A stretch of 64,000 nucleotides of DNA from Phascolarctos cinereus (GCF_002099425.1 NW_018344009.1:1856001-1920000); one strand, 5' to 3'; positions 32,916 to 44,094 are shown, counted from the first letter of the stretch. Program-made: numbers and translations. Notes: generated by a model not told the origin, from the sequence alone.

Positions 32916-33518
32916 ACGTCCAGGCCTGGAGAATAGCCATACTCTCAGGTCTAGCAAATAACAACCTCGGCCATGAAGAGCAGCCAAGACTCACGGAGAT
33001 TCAGGGAAATGTTGGGAAGTGTGTGCAAGCAAGCAAGAGGCTCGCTCTGAAATGTCTCCAGCCACGGGGATGGGCTGCCCTAAACTCTCCATGCTCTCAG
33101 AGCCAGCCCATCTTGTGAATAAAGACATGCAGTAATGAATTTTTGAAATAGTTGAGGGGTTAATCTGTACCTGGAATTAGGGCTCAGTAGGTAAACTGAG
33201 TTCATAGACTTTATTGACCAGGATTAGAGGTCATCCTTTAGGGTCGTCTGTGGCCAAGTATGTGTCTCAGCATGTCACGGTTCCATCTGGCATTGGGGAA
33301 ACAGCCTTCCCTGCAAAGGTAATCATTCCAGAGAGGAATCCAACATTTTCTGGCCTCATTTGTACTGGGCTCTAACCCCTTTGTACCAGGTCATAGATGG
33401 GAGCTAATGGTGTGTCTCTGGGTCAGCAGGTAAGGGTGTTGTGTCTCAAGATTTCAGTCTTGTCGGCAGGACCACATATCTGTAGGGAGACATGATCAGG
33501 ACCTGCTTTTCCTGTAGG
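32916..33518. other. Unassigned DNA
   Basis: No feature recognised over 600 bases. Confidence 0.4.
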
Positions 33519-33519
33519 G

Positions 33520-33862
33520 ACAAAAAGGATCAGAGAATGCCAGAGTTGGAAGGGACCTCAAAGACTGTCTACTCAAGGGGGTCTGTGAACTTAGATGGAG
33601 GGGAAATTGGCATCATTCTGTTCACTCACTCCAACTGAAATTGAGTGTTTCCTTCAGGTACTTCAAAACATGATTCTGAGCTACCCATCCGCTCCACCAG
33701 ACTGCCCAAGAGGAGCATAGCACAAAGAAGGTGGAGAATCCCCCTCCTCTTGTCCAACTCCATTTGTTTAATATGGAAACTGAGGCCCAGACAGGCCACA
33801 TACCCAGTTAGTGGCAAAGCTGGGTCCTGAGCTCAGGCATCTTATCTCCAACCTCTGGGGTC
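33520..33862 (-). mobile_element. THER1-like SINE split by a DNA transposon
   Basis: AGAGTTGGAAGGGACCTCAA on the left and ATATGGAAACTGAGGCCCAG with GTGGCAAAGCTGGGTCC on the right form one element around 33578-33728. Confidence 0.75.
33578..33728 (+). mobile_element. hAT-like DNA transposon fragment
   Basis: GGGGGTCTGTGAACTTAGAT, ACTGAAATTGAGTGTTTCCT and TCCACCAGACTGCCCAAGAG match the family at 36186 and 28018. Confidence 0.7.
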
Positions 33863-34285
33863 CCTCCATTTCACTAGGTTGCATATGGGACACATATGAT
33901 AAAGAGACCCAAGGAGTGTCCCCCTGCTCCCAAATGTTCCTCACATCCAACAGTCAGGATACATACAAAACTCTTTCTTTTGGGTCCCCCTGCTAAAACA
34001 AACAACCCTGGGAATAAGAGTACGAGTAGTTGTTCTCAGCCACCGACCCCTCACTATAAATGAGTTTACCAAAGCCTTTCCAGGGTGACAGCTACTATGA
34101 ACTTCAAGTTTGGTTAGGAGAAGGGAAGAAGAAAAACTATTGAAAGTAGGGAAACAGTAGAGAGGAGAGGTCATAAGAGAAGAGATTTGGAGGAACTGAG
34201 GCCAAGAGAAAGGTTAAGTGACTTTCTCAGTGTCCCAGAGCTGGTCATGTGTGCTAAAAGCAGTGAGAGGGTTGCAATAGCTAGA
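33863..34285. other. Unassigned DNA with a SINE fragment
   Basis: 34190-34270 (GGAACTGAGGCCAAGAGAAA, TTAAGTGACTTTCTCAGTG) is a THER1-like body. The rest is unassigned. Confidence 0.45.
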
Positions 34286-34286
34286 C

Positions 34287-34470
34287 CGGGGTGGGGAGCC
34301 TGCAGTCTTGAGGCCACACATGGCCCTCTAGGTCCTCAAGTGTGGCTCTTTCACTGAATCCAAACCTCACGGAACAAATCGCCTTAAGAAAAGGATTTGT
34401 TCTGTAAAACTTGGACTCAGTTAAAAGGCCACACCCAAGGACCTAGAAGGCCACAGATTCCGCACCCCTG
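34287..34470. mobile_element. Palindromic MITE with long terminal inverted repeats
   Basis: Begins CGGGGTGGGGAGCCTGCAG and ends GATTCCGCACCCCTG. Inner arms include GGCCCTCTAGGTCCTCAAGT against ACCCAAGGACCTAGAAGGCC, and GATTTGTTCTGTAAAACTTG near the centre. The ends resemble hAT termini; a weak 8-base flank match (5 of 8) is seen. Confidence 0.8.
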
Positions 34471-34690
34471 GGCTGGAAGACCTGGGTACTGATACTTACA
34501 AGCTGTGAGATACTAGGCAATTCACCTACCCTCTCTGGGCCTCAGTTTCCTCATCTGTAAGTTAGGGATGATGACAGCACCTCCCTCCTAGGGTTGCTGT
34601 GATGCTCAAAGGAGATAATAATTATAAAAGTGCTTTGCAAACCCAAATCACTCCAGAAATGCTAGCTGGTAGCAATGGTGAGTGTCTGAG
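34471..34690 (+). mobile_element. MIR-like SINE
   Basis: CTCTCTGGGCCTCAGTTTCC, TCATCTGTAAGTTAGGGATG and ATAAAAGTGCTTTGCAAACC. Confidence 0.88.
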
Positions 34691-34772
34691 ACAGGATTAG
34701 AAACCAGCTCTTCCTGACTCCAGATCCTACTCTTGTTTATTACTTTCCACTGCTCTGAGAAAAGCAAATTTG

Positions 34773-34917
34773 GGGGCAGCTAGGTGACACAGCGGATAAA
34801 GCTCTGGTCTTGCAGTCAGGAAGACCTGAGTTCAAATCCAGTCTCAGACATATGGCATTTGCTGGCTGTGTGACCCTTGGCAAGTCACTTAATCCCGACT
34901 GCCTCACCAAAGAAAAA
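34773..34917 (+). mobile_element. tRNA-derived SINE with a 16-base target-site duplication
   Basis: GGGGCAGCTAGGTGACACAG head to GACTGCCTCACC. GAGAAAAGCAAATTTG occurs at 34757-34772 and 34918-34933 without mismatch. Confidence 0.96.
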
Positions 34918-34974
34918 GAGAAAAGCAAATTTGGCAAACTTCAGGAGAGGGGGCTTCTGAATATGCACCTTTTT

Positions 34975-35240
34975 AATAATAGCTGACATCCATATAGCTC
35001 TTCAAGGTTTACAAAGTGATTCATTGCTTCACCTGCATTATTACAGGGAAGCCTCCCAGTAACCCTACAAGGTAAGTAGCTGCAGGTGCTACTGTCACCA
35101 TTTCACAGGTGAGAAAACTGAGGCTCAGAGATGTTAAGTGACCTGCCCAGGGTCACACAGCTAATATCAGCCATGGGATTCAAACCCAACTCTCTTTCTA
35201 CCTCTAAACCCAAAACTCTTTCCACTCTATGGGGCTTCCT
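34975..35240 (-). mobile_element. CORE-SINE, near full length
   Basis: AATAGCTGACATCCATATAG, CCATTTCACAGGTGAGAAAA and GCCCAGGGTCACACAGCTAA. Confidence 0.88.
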
Positions 35241-35500
35241 TCTCTAAGTTCTCCGAACCCCCAACCCTGGCCCCAGGAAGTGACTGCCTAGTGACTGGGG
35301 GTGTCAGAAATGCAGGGGTAGTTAAGTCCTCCACGGAGTGAGGGAAATGGAGGAGTCCATGTTTGCTTGGATCATGGAAACATCAACTGTCAGAAAGTCA
35401 TTAATGAATTGGCTGGTTGATAAAACAAAGAAATCAATTCACATAATCCCCGTCTGGAAGCTAATATGGGAGATCCGCCTTTCCTCCCTTGTTTAAGATG
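35241..35500. other. Unassigned DNA
   Basis: No feature recognised. Confidence 0.35.
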
Positions 35501-35504
35501 CCAG

Positions 35505-35690
35505 GCCAAGACACAAGGGAAAGGACCTTAGAAACCACGTGGTTCAACCCTTCCTTATTTTATAGTTGGGAAATATGAGGCCCAGAAGGTGGCAAGGGCT
35601 TGAGTAGAGATCAGTGGCAGAATTGGACCGCAGCCCAGGGCCCCCTGACTCCAAGCTTGGAGCTCAGCCCAGGGTCCCTGGATTCCTCAT
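35505..35690 (-). mobile_element. THER1-like SINE
   Basis: GGACCTTAGAAACCACGTGG, TTATTTTATAGTTGGGAAAT and CAGTGGCAGAATTGGACCGC. Confidence 0.75.
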
Positions 35691-35954
35691 ACTGTGATCT
35701 TTCCCTTACACCAGCTGCTGTCCATGCGCACACACAGTGTAGCCATGTATGGTCCTGTGTGGGGTAACTGTGTGTACTCACCCACCCACCCTGACTGTTT
35801 ATCTATGCTAGCAACTACAGCTGCTCACTGTTAGAAGGGGAATGAGACGCTCCCTTCAATGCCATTGGGCCCCAGTGAAAAGGCAAACCCCTAGCTTCCT
35901 GCTAGAAGGCCAAAGACAGTTAGAGAAAAACAGTTTGAAGGCTCCTCAAATCCC
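35691..35954. other. Unassigned DNA
   Basis: Includes GCGCACACACAGTGTAGCC. No gene or repeat recognised. Confidence 0.35.
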
Positions 35955-36095
35955 AGATCCGGGGAGGGAAGGAAACTTGGAGGCCATCTCATCTAACCCC
36001 CTCATTTTATAGATGAAGAAAGGGAGTTCCAGAGAGGAGAAAGTCCATGCCCACGCCTAGGAACTGAACCTAGGCCTTCAGATTCTATTCCTTTT
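35955..36095 (-). mobile_element. THER1-like SINE
   Basis: GAAACTTGGAGGCCATCTCA, CTCATTTTATAGATGAAGAA and GAACTGAACCTAGGCC. Confidence 0.8.
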
Positions 36096-36185
36096 CAATA
36101 GGGGTTGGGGGCCAGAGATGGGGGTGAAGGCCAGGAAGGATGGAAGCACTGGGGAGGAGCTGGGGGAAGGAAACTCAGCTGAGAG

Positions 36186-36423
36186 CAGGGGTCCTTAACC
36201 TTCTCTTGTTGTGGCTTGGACCCTTGGTGGCCTGGTGAAGCCTCAGGACCCCTCCTCAGAAGAATGTTTTTAAATTCATAAAATAAGACACATAGGATTA
36301 CAAAAGAAGCCAAGGATTAGGTGAATATAAAGATGTAGGTCTTTTTTCCCATCCAAGTTCACAGACCTCCGAAATCTCTCCAAGAACGTTTAAGAGTCTG
36401 TGTTAAGAAATTAAGAACCCCTG
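36186..36423 (+). mobile_element. hAT-like non-autonomous DNA transposon, complete
   Basis: Terminal inverted repeats CAGGGGTCCTTAACC and TTAAGAACCCCTG. Flanks GCTGAGAG and GCCTAGAG are an 8-base duplication with two mismatches, as expected for hAT. Interior shares ATGTTTTTAAATTCATAAAA and AGATGTAGGTCTTTTTTCCC with the other copies. 238 bases, no transposase. Confidence 0.82.
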
Positions 36424-37044
36424 GCCTAGAGAGATCAGAGGGAAGGAGGAGGGGGTACTAGACAGGAAATCCAGTCTTTTTCAAGAGCGGTAAGAGAAAG
36501 GCCTTGGCCCAGAAGGTGCTGGAATTTATTCTGGACAAAGGCCACCAGAGCTGAGGGGTCTCTGGAGACTCATCTTCTGAGTTAGAGACAGCTGGTCTCT
36601 GGCAACCCCCTCTGACCCCATGAAGTCACCCTGAACAGAACTTAGTCCTCACTCTGGGAAGGAGATTTTGTTCCTGGCCTGGCGGGAGGTGGAAGAGCTG
36701 AACTCTACAATTAGGAAAGCATTCTGTCTCCTCTTGGGCAGTAGCCATGCCTAGAGACAGGGGGCTGGAGCAGATGACCTCTTAAGAATACTAAGTCTCC
36801 TGGCCTCTGGCACTCACCACTACACAAAGCTGCCATTCAGGCTCCAAAGGTAGGCTGGTCCTCTATCTCTGCCCTGGGCAGAATTCCTTCCATCTGGGCA
36901 TAGAGACAAAGAGTCCTTGGACTTGACCAGAGTCTTCTGCATACCCCACTTGTCCCCCAGTTGAATTCCCTAAAAGGACATCCCCACACCCAACATCTCC
37001 AGTCAAACCTCAAACCAGACTCCTCACATGTGCTGCAAGGGCCA
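36424..37044. other. Unassigned DNA
   Basis: No feature recognised. Confidence 0.4.
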
Positions 37045-37322
37045 AAAAGGAATGTAAGAACTGGAAAGCACCTCCAGGATAATCCGGTCTAATTTGCCCT
37101 GTTTTACAGAGGAGGAGACTGAGACCCAGAGAATAATGGTAACATATTCATTCAGATTTACATTGTGCTTTGAGGTTTACAAAGTGCCTTTCTCACAGCC
37201 TGCCTATGAGACGAGTCACAAAGTCTCCTTATCACATCTTAAAGATGAGGAAACCACAGCCCAAAGAACCTGAAAGTCATATAGCCAGTGGACCAGAACC
37301 TAGGCCTTCTGACAGTGAATAA
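37045..37322 (-). mobile_element. THER1-like head fused to a CORE-SINE body
   Basis: AAGAACTGGAAAGCACCTCC and GAGGAGACTGAGACCCAGAG to about 37135, then TTTGAGGTTTACAAAGTGCC and AAGATGAGGAAACCACAGCC. Confidence 0.75.
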
Positions 37323-37529
37323 ATACCACTGTACAGGGCTCAGGGCAGAAGAATGAGGGAGAAATGAAAAGTCTGAGGGTGAAGGGAGTGGGGAAGGGAG
37401 AAGTGGCACTTTAGAAATCCCATGCCTCCCCAGGCACAGGGATCATAATGCTCTATCTCAGCAATTGGATGGAGACTGTATAGGCAGACCCTTACCTACT
37501 GGCTTAAAACCCAGTCCAGTCTGGAGTTT

Positions 37530-37862
37530 GATGATAGTAGTGATAATAATTAATACTATCTAACATTTATATCAAGTTCCAAAGTCTGCAAAATACCTTG
37601 CATATTAACTCGTTTGATCTTCGTAACAACTCTGCAAGATAGGTGCTATTACTATCTATACACTCTCAGGGAACTGAGGCTGAGTATAGTTAAGAGACCT
37701 GTGGTTAAAATTCAAAAGTTTATGGAAGTGAATAAACTAAAAATTAATTAGTAAAAAAAGACTTGTCCAGGGTCACACAGCTAGTAATTGTCAGAGGAGA
37801 GGGATCTGAAATCATCTTTCTGCCTCAAGTCCAATGCTCTAGCCACTATGTCAAGCTGCCCT
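37530..37862 (-). mobile_element. CORE-SINE with a short A/T-rich insert
   Basis: TAACATTTATATCAAGTTCC, GGAACTGAGGCTGAGTATAG and TCCAGGGTCACACAGCTAGT. About 55 A/T-rich bases at 37703-37758 split the core. Confidence 0.8.
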
Positions 37863-38034
37863 GAGAATGCTGCTTTCTGGCCTCTCTAGCCAGAAGCCTT
37901 AGCCAAGGACTGATCAAACAATTTTAGTGTCCAGGAATAGGGGAAAGACACAAGGTGTCCCTGGGATACCTATCCCTATGGGTACAGATCCTGGGAGTTA
38001 ACGTGAGATAAGATAGTGGAAAGGGGATGGGATT

Positions 38035-38255
38035 AGATGGAACACCAAGATCAGGATACTGTATTTGATCCTGTAGGCCACTGGGAGCCAAGGAAGCTTT
38101 TTGAGCAAGAGAGTATCATGGTCAAAGTGGTACCTTAGGAAAATCACTCTGGAAGATTGTTGTGTGAAAAATGAATTGGAGAATGCAAGCAGTTGATTAC
38201 TACAGTAGCCCAGATGAGAGGTAAGACCTGAACTAGGGTAGAGGCAACAGGGATG
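38035..38255 (-). mobile_element. L2 LINE, antisense
   Basis: GTATTTGATCCTGTAGGCCA, CACTGGGAGCCAAGGAAGC, AGGAAAATCACTCTGGAAGA and CTACAGTAGCCCAGATGAGA. Confidence 0.88.
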
Positions 38256-38301
38256 AATGAATGAATGAATGAATGAATGAATGAATGAATGAATGAATGA
38301 A
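38252..38301. repeat. (TGAA)n microsatellite
   Basis: Twelve near-perfect TGAA units followed by an A-run, at the junction of two antisense L2 pieces. Confidence 0.96.
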
Positions 38302-38450
38302 AAAAAAAGTATTTCTTAAGCACTTACTATGTGACCCAGCACTATGCTAAGCACTGGGGATCCAAATTCAAAAGTAGAGACAATCCCCACCCTCAAGGAA
38401 GGGGCAAATGGAAGAGGTATTATGGACATAGCTTGACAACTGATTGCAGA
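38302..38450 (-). mobile_element. L2 3' end, antisense
   Basis: AGCACTTACTATGTGACCC, CACTATGCTAAGCACTGGGG and ACAATCCCCACCCTCAAGGA. Confidence 0.8.
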
Positions 38451-38539
38451 TGGGGACAGAATAGGGAAGAACCAAAAATAATTCAGATTTTGACCCTGAA
38501 TAAAGGTGGGGATAGGGGATGAGGGTGGTGCCATGAACA

Positions 38540-38840
38540 GAAATAGGGCCGTTGATCTGTAAAATGAGGGGAGTTGGCCCCCAAGCTCCCTTCCAGCTCA
38601 ATGATGCTATGGCTTTGCAGGAGGGGCAGGTGTTCCTGAGAAGATGAGTTCAGTGTTGGCCATGTTAGGGGCTGGTGAGACGGAAGACAGGAACAGCCAG
38701 GTAGAGGTGTCCAGCAGACTGTTGGAGAGACAAGACTGTGGGGCTATCAGGGCTGGAGACAGTGATCTGGAAGGCAGAGGGGATAACCAGAGCTGTGGGG
38801 AAGGGGAGGGCCGAGGAGGAAAGAGAAGAAATGAGAGCTG
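38540..38840 (-). mobile_element. MIR fragment then antisense L2
   Basis: 38555-38610 is a sense MIR-like piece (ATCTGTAAAATGAGGGGAGT). 38610-38840 follows antisense L2 order (GTTCAGTGTTGGCCATGTTA, AGGTGTCCAGCAGACTG). Confidence 0.65.
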
Positions 38841-38879
38841 AAGACTTGGAGCCTACCTCTATGAAAGGTGACCAGCCTG

Positions 38880-39060
38880 AATACTGTACAGTGGAAGAGC
38901 TCAGGATTTGGAGGCAGAGGATGTGGGCTTAAATCCTGGTTTTGCTACTTGTATGACTTTCTAGGTCACTAAGTCTCACTTACCTCCTCTATAAAAGAAA
39001 GGAATCCAACTAAATGGCCCCCTGAGGTCCCTCCTAGCTCTAAATCCATGGTCTTCTGAT
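38880..39060 (+). mobile_element. MIR-like SINE
   Basis: AGTGGAAGAGCTCAGGATTT, CACTAAGTCTCACTTACCTC and CCCTCCTAGCTCTAAATCC. Confidence 0.75.
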
Positions 39061-39174
39061 CCTATTGGGAAGGGTTCTAAGCTTCTTCCAAGGGGCTATC
39101 ACCACCTATTGCTTCCCATTTTAATTCATTTCTGGTTAACCAGGTGCTAAGTGATGGGATCCCGCATCCATTGC

Positions 39175-39540
39175 AGAATTAGAGTATGGATGAGGCACTG
39201 TGCTAGGCACTGGAGCTTCAGAAAGAAAGAAAAATGGTACAATCCTTGATCTCAAAAAAATTACAGTTCAATAAGAAGGGAATCAAAAATGTACACATTG
39301 ATTTGGGAAATATACACACATCTCAGAGGAGGACAAAAGGGATCCTACCACTTGGGAAAATGGAGGAGGGAGCATTCACTTTCATCTGGCACAGATCTGG
39401 GAAGGCTTTATGGAGGAGATGGCATCTGGGTTGGGCCTGAGAGAAAACCAAGAATCTCAGGCTGAAGGAGATGAGGAAGGAATGCATTCCAGGCATCCAG
39501 GCCAGAGCAAAGTCACAGAGCTAAGGAGGCCAGGACACGA
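39175..39540 (-). mobile_element. L2 LINE 3' region, antisense
   Basis: GAGGCACTGTGCTAGGCACT, GGGAAGGCTTTATGGAGGAG and AATGCATTCCAGGCATCCAG. Confidence 0.8.
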
Positions 39541-39900
39541 ATCAGGGATCGGCTAGTGTTTCATTTTGGCTGAAAACATAACAGCATATGAAAGGGAAAC
39601 AGTGTTAAATGAATCTGGAAAGGTAGGTGGGAGCCCAGATAGCTGGTTGACATAAACTTCATCTGATGCCTTGGGGCTTGGACAATGGGGACGTGGGCCA
39701 GGAGAGGACCTGGGCCAGCGCTGTACTCTGGCTCTTTCTGGGAGCTGAGTTGGGAGGCCTGGCGGGGGGGGGGGGGGTGGCGTGAGGAGCAGAGCAGGCC
39801 CAGCTGAGTCCAGATGTCTTTCCTGCAAGGTCTCTTCACTAGCTGCTGCCCCTTCCTGGCAGATCTGCCTTCCCTTCCATTTACCCTGCATAGATTTCCT
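39541..39900. other. Unassigned DNA with a G-run
   Basis: About 16 consecutive G at 39762-39777. No gene recognised. Confidence 0.4.
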
Positions 39901-40020
39901 ATGCACCTAGTTATTTACATATTGTCTCCCCCCTTAGAATGTTGAGGCAGGAACCACTTTTGCCTTTGCTTTGCATGGTACCTGGCATGATAGATGTTTG
40001 TTGATTGACTAACTCAATTC
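39901..40020 (+). mobile_element. L2 LINE 3' end
   Basis: TATTTACATATTGTCTCCCC, GGTACCTGGCATGATAGATG then TTTGTTGATTGACTAAC. Confidence 0.75.
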
Positions 40021-40199
40021 TCCAGTCACTAGTAATAACATACTCCAGTTTCTAGGTGGTCAGGGCTGTACCTACAGTCTCCCTACCTGCCTACCTGTCT
40101 TAGGATATTTCTTTAAGGGACAATTGAGGCCTGGGCATATATACCCTCAACCTTGAGGCCTGGTAGCCTAGGCAGGGGGAGAAAAGAGGATGTGGGAGG

Positions 40200-40690
40200 T
40201 TTTATCAACTAACCAATTAATTAATTGTCATCTCTATGTGCTAGGCACATGGTGGGGGGGGGGAGCCTTTGTCCTATCTCTCTCTGTTTCCCTCTCATCT
40301 ATGTCTCTCTCTTTTATCTTTTTAACCACTTGTCCTGTCTCCATGATCTCTCCCCCTCTTTTTTCTTGTCTCTTCATTTTTATTTCCCAGTCTCATTCAG
40401 CCTCTTGGCCTAATTTCCATCCCCCATGCCCTCATGCCTTCCAATGTCTTCTCCTTGCTAGAGCTGGGTTTCTGTCTGATGGTGTTTTTCTGGGTCTCTT
40501 TCAGTATCTCCCTGTATATCTCATGGGTCATGTTTCTCACTCTCTGGCTCTATCCTTATCTAAATTTCCTTCTCTCTCCCCTTTCTGTGCCTCTCAGCTC
40601 TTGGGTCTCTGCCTAAGCTTCTATCTGACTCTGCATGTGGCTCTCTCTCTGTCTACATACATGTAGTAAGTTTTTGTCTCTCTGTGTGGA
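40200..40690. repeat. L2 snippet and pyrimidine-rich tract
   Basis: CTATGTGCTAGGCACATGG (antisense L2) and a G-run precede about 430 bases of CT-rich low-complexity DNA (CTCTCTGTTTCCCTCTC and similar). The 158-codon frame is an artefact. Confidence 0.7.
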
Positions 40691-42029
40691 TGGCTATCTA
40701 TGTGCATGACCCATGTGCATGAACCTCCCAGTCTGCCAGAAAGCCTAGCTTCCAGTCATGCCCAGCACCACCCCAAACCGCACCCAGCTCCTGCTCTCCA
40801 GAGCTTTCTCCCTTATAAAGTAACAAGGCCACCACTGCCCAGGAATGCTCCTGTTGGGCTGCCAGGGGCCAGCCTGGCTGCAGTGGTGCAAAGAATGTGG
40901 CAGAGAGCGGACTGGCCTGGATGGAAGGGGACCTGGGAAGCTGAGAGAGAGGCCTGAGAAACAGCAAAAAGGCTCCTGGGAGTCAAAGAAGTGACAGGGG
41001 TTAATGGATAGGTAACAAACTTGTGGATTCCAGAGTGTCTTTTGACAAGCAGCTTCTCCTTTAGGCACTTCAGCTTGTCCAACCAAAAAATGGGCACATG
41101 TACCTCAGTTTGCCAGCCAAAAATGGGCAGAAATACCTATTTATCCAATCAAAAATGGGCATAGAGACTCCCTCCTGCCTAAACTAGTTATCAGGTGCTT
41201 CCAAATCTGTGACTGGAGGCAAAGCATGAATTCTAAATGTATCTTGAGGGCACCTCAGGCCTTTCCCTCCCTACCCACCTCCTGACTTGGGTTCTGAGGA
41301 ATGGAGACAAGAGGAGAGATGGAAGGGAAGAGACAGATCCAAGAAAAAGACCAAGGCAGAGACCTAGAAGAGAAAAATAAAACTTGATAGAGAGGGACAT
41401 GGAAAGAGAAGGAAAAAATGAGAAAGTACAAACAGATGCAGACAGAGAAAGAAAACAGGACACAGAGGAAAGAGGAGACACAGAGAGATAGTCTGAGAGA
41501 TGGAGAGAGCTAAGAGAGTGGCAGATGTGCACGTAGAAAAGACAAGGGACGTGGGCAGATTCCAGGTCCTTGGAAACAGGAAATGGGAGAAGTAAGCGCC
41601 AGATTGCCGAGGGCCAAAGAGATGAGCAGGCTTACTGTACTTTGGCAGGTGGATGGGAGGGAGACGGAGACATCCAGGCTGCAAAGGCATCAAGTGTCTG
41701 TGTCACGGGAGGCATCCCCAGGTTGGGGAGAGGGGTGGGACAAGGACAGGGCTGCCATGTGGGCCCTTCTCTGGGGGCAGGGAGCAGCTGGGGCCTAAGT
41801 CCTTGGACACAGCTCCTGGGCCCAGACTCCTTGGGACTCACCTGACCAATTCTGGGGCCAAGGGGCAGTGTTGTGAGGGCCAGGCACCTGGCAAAGGTGT
41901 CCCCTGGGCTTTTTAGAGACAAGGCATAGGTGTTCTCCACCCTCCTGAAGCATGCCCAGGGAAAGCTGGGGGACAGTTAGGCCGACCACGATAATTAGAG
42001 ATGACAGAACAAGTAGGTTCCTCTCCTGC
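40691..42029. other. Long GC-rich unassigned stretch
   Basis: About 1.3 kb without a nameable repeat apart from A/G-rich 41290-41530. It contains TTATAAAGTAAC at 40813 and an ATG at 40849 followed by a short hydrophobic run, but no donor in the phase required by CSPG4 exon 2. Confidence 0.4.
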
Positions 42030-42180
42030 TCTAGCACTGACTTTTATGGCCTTGTGGAAGTCACTGTCTCCCTCTGAAACTCCTTTTCCTCATTTAATTT
42101 AATTCAGTAAACATTTACCATGTGCCAGGCACTGTCTTCAAGGAGCTGGCATTCTATTCTTCTCCCAATTGAAGGCCAAA
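42030..42180. mobile_element. MIR-like fragment and antisense L2 3' end
   Basis: CTAGCACTGACTTTTATGGC (sense MIR-like), then AGTAAACATTTACCATGTGC and CAGGCACTGTCTTCAAGGAG (antisense L2). Confidence 0.65.
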
Positions 42181-42434
42181 GAGAGCACTGGCGTTCCTTC
42201 CCATGTGAGGAGGGGCTGAGTGAGAAAACACTGATGCTCACGACAATTTCCCCCTCAAATATTAAGTAAATAACGTACGTGAAAAAACATTGATTACATA
42301 TAGCATTTTGTCCCTATGAGAATGGGCTTAAATCTCTTCTGTATTACTCCAAAGTTTTCCCATCCTCCTTTCTCCTCAGGACATTTCACCCTTTAAGATC
42401 CTTGAGATTCATCTATGGGTTTCTTCAATGTCGA

Positions 42435-42592
42435 CTGGTCTGGTATAGTGAAAAGAGCATTGGGCGACATTGGGAGAATCACTTAGCCTCTCTGGGACTC
42501 AGTTTCCCCATATGTAAAATGAAGGGTTTGAACTGGATGACCTCTGAGGTCCCCCCAGCTCTAAATCTGCCATCTTATAAGAGATGGTCCAT
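42435..42592 (+). mobile_element. MIR-like SINE
   Basis: CTGGTATAGTGAAAAGAGCA, GGGACTCAGTTTCCCCATAT and TGAACTGGATGACCTCTGAG. Confidence 0.85.
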
Positions 42593-43209
42593 GTGTTCCA
42601 AGGTCTGGAGTTGGCATCTTTGTGGAGGTGGGGCTTGAGAGGGGGCAGTGTGGAAAGCTGGGGTGACCAGAGGCTGGAGCAGAAAACCTTTAACATTTTC
42701 TCTAACATCAGGATTCTCAGCAGCTGGTAGTCTGTGCCGTGGCCCCAGACCCCAGACCTCTGGGCTGGCTTCTCTGGTCTCCTGGCCCCCAGGGCAGCCT
42801 CTGGCCACTCCAGCTTTCCTCTCTTGGGAGAGAGACCAGAACCCCAACCCAATGAACATAGGCTCCCTCTGTGTAGCCGGGGTCTGTGCTGCTCAGGAAA
42901 GGGGTGTGGGGGACAGGAAGGACTCCACCTCCAACCCTCAGAGGTGGGCCGCCAGGCCCTAGACAAGCAGGTCTTGTGTGGAGCTGGGAGCTGAAGCCAG
43001 GGCTGCCCCTCAGCCCACCGGGGTTTTTTTCCACCTTAAACAAACTCCAGCTGTGAAAGAGGTGGGGGCCAGCCAGGAATATACAGCCCCTTTCATGAAG
43101 CCTAGCATGGAGAGGGGGATGGGAGGGGGGAGAGACAGCACCACACTGGGGGCTGGGTTTTCCTGAATCCAGTTCAACTGTAATTACCTATCCTTCCTCA
43201 TGGTAAGCA
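42593..43209. other. GC-rich unassigned DNA
   Basis: Open frames on both strands (up to 155 codons, minus) but CpG-poor, and the largest frame runs through the neighbouring SINE. No domain recognised. Confidence 0.4.
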
Positions 43210-43715
43210 GAGCTCTCCCTCATCCTCACACACACCCTGGCAGACACCCTCACCCAGACTGATACCCACAAACATATACCCCCTTGCACAAACACACACT
43301 GGCCCCCACAAACACACCTGCACCTTGGCATATACTCACATGCTCACCAACACCAACAGATTCACTCTTCATGCATATACACCAGAACCACAAATGGACA
43401 GACTTCCTCTGACACACCTCACGCCAACACATATCCCTACATATATACTCTCACACTGATACCCCAAACCCCCACGTCCCCTTGTTCAAAGTCACACTGG
43501 CATTCACAAACACACCCATCCTTGTACATGCACATACACAGAGACTTCTGCAAATAGGCCACCCCCACACGTATTTCAGACATACCCACATGGAGTCACA
43601 CACATTCATGCCAATCACACACACGTACACACATTGCTCACTAACGCACAGGAGCACACAAGCTCAAGCTTGTCCATTCACACATACACAGACAGACACA
43701 TATGCACAGTCTTCC
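43210..43715. repeat. Degenerate CA-rich tandem repeat
   Basis: ACACA-rich throughout. CTGATACCCACAAAC at 43259 and CTGATACCCCAAACC at 43456 start two divergent segments about 197 bases apart that align along most of their length. Confidence 0.75.
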
Positions 43716-43884
43716 TCCCTTTCTTCAGAATCTCCACTAGCATAGCCTACTCCTAAGCCTCCCTTTCCCTTAGCTTCCTCGAGCAATACTGACTGCCCCC
43801 CAATCTCTTCGTAGCACATCGGCTCACCTGTGGCTGTCTCCCCAAAAAAGCCTATGCCATTAACCCTCTGGCTGCCAGCATCAA

Positions 43885-44062
43885 GTAATCAATCAACCAG
43901 CATTTGATAAGCACTTACCCTGTGCCAGGCACCATGCTGAGTACCAACCCTGTCCCCAAGGAGCTCCCATTCTAATGAGGGAGGCAACCCAGACATAGAT
44001 CAGTACATACAAGATAAATACAGAGTAAGTGGAAAGTACAGTTAGAGGGTAACATATGTGAG
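43885..44062 (-). mobile_element. L2 3' region, antisense
   Basis: CAATCAACCAGCATTTGATA, CTGTGCCAGGCACCATGCTG and CAAGGAGCTCCCATTCTAAT. Confidence 0.88.
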
Positions 44063-44094
44063 TGATATCTTCCTGATTGTGGAGAATAAAGATG

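Noticed and set aside
40813-40960. TATA-like TTATAAAG followed by an ATG with a short hydrophobic run, as a CSPG4 first exon
   Set aside because: No donor in the required phase after the run, no CpG enrichment, and the frame runs on with no signal-peptide cleavage pattern.
29466-43209. ODF3L1 or other genes that neighbour CSPG4 in human
   Set aside because: No frame with the expected motifs on either strand in the translated open frames I read; absence cannot be proved for small exons.
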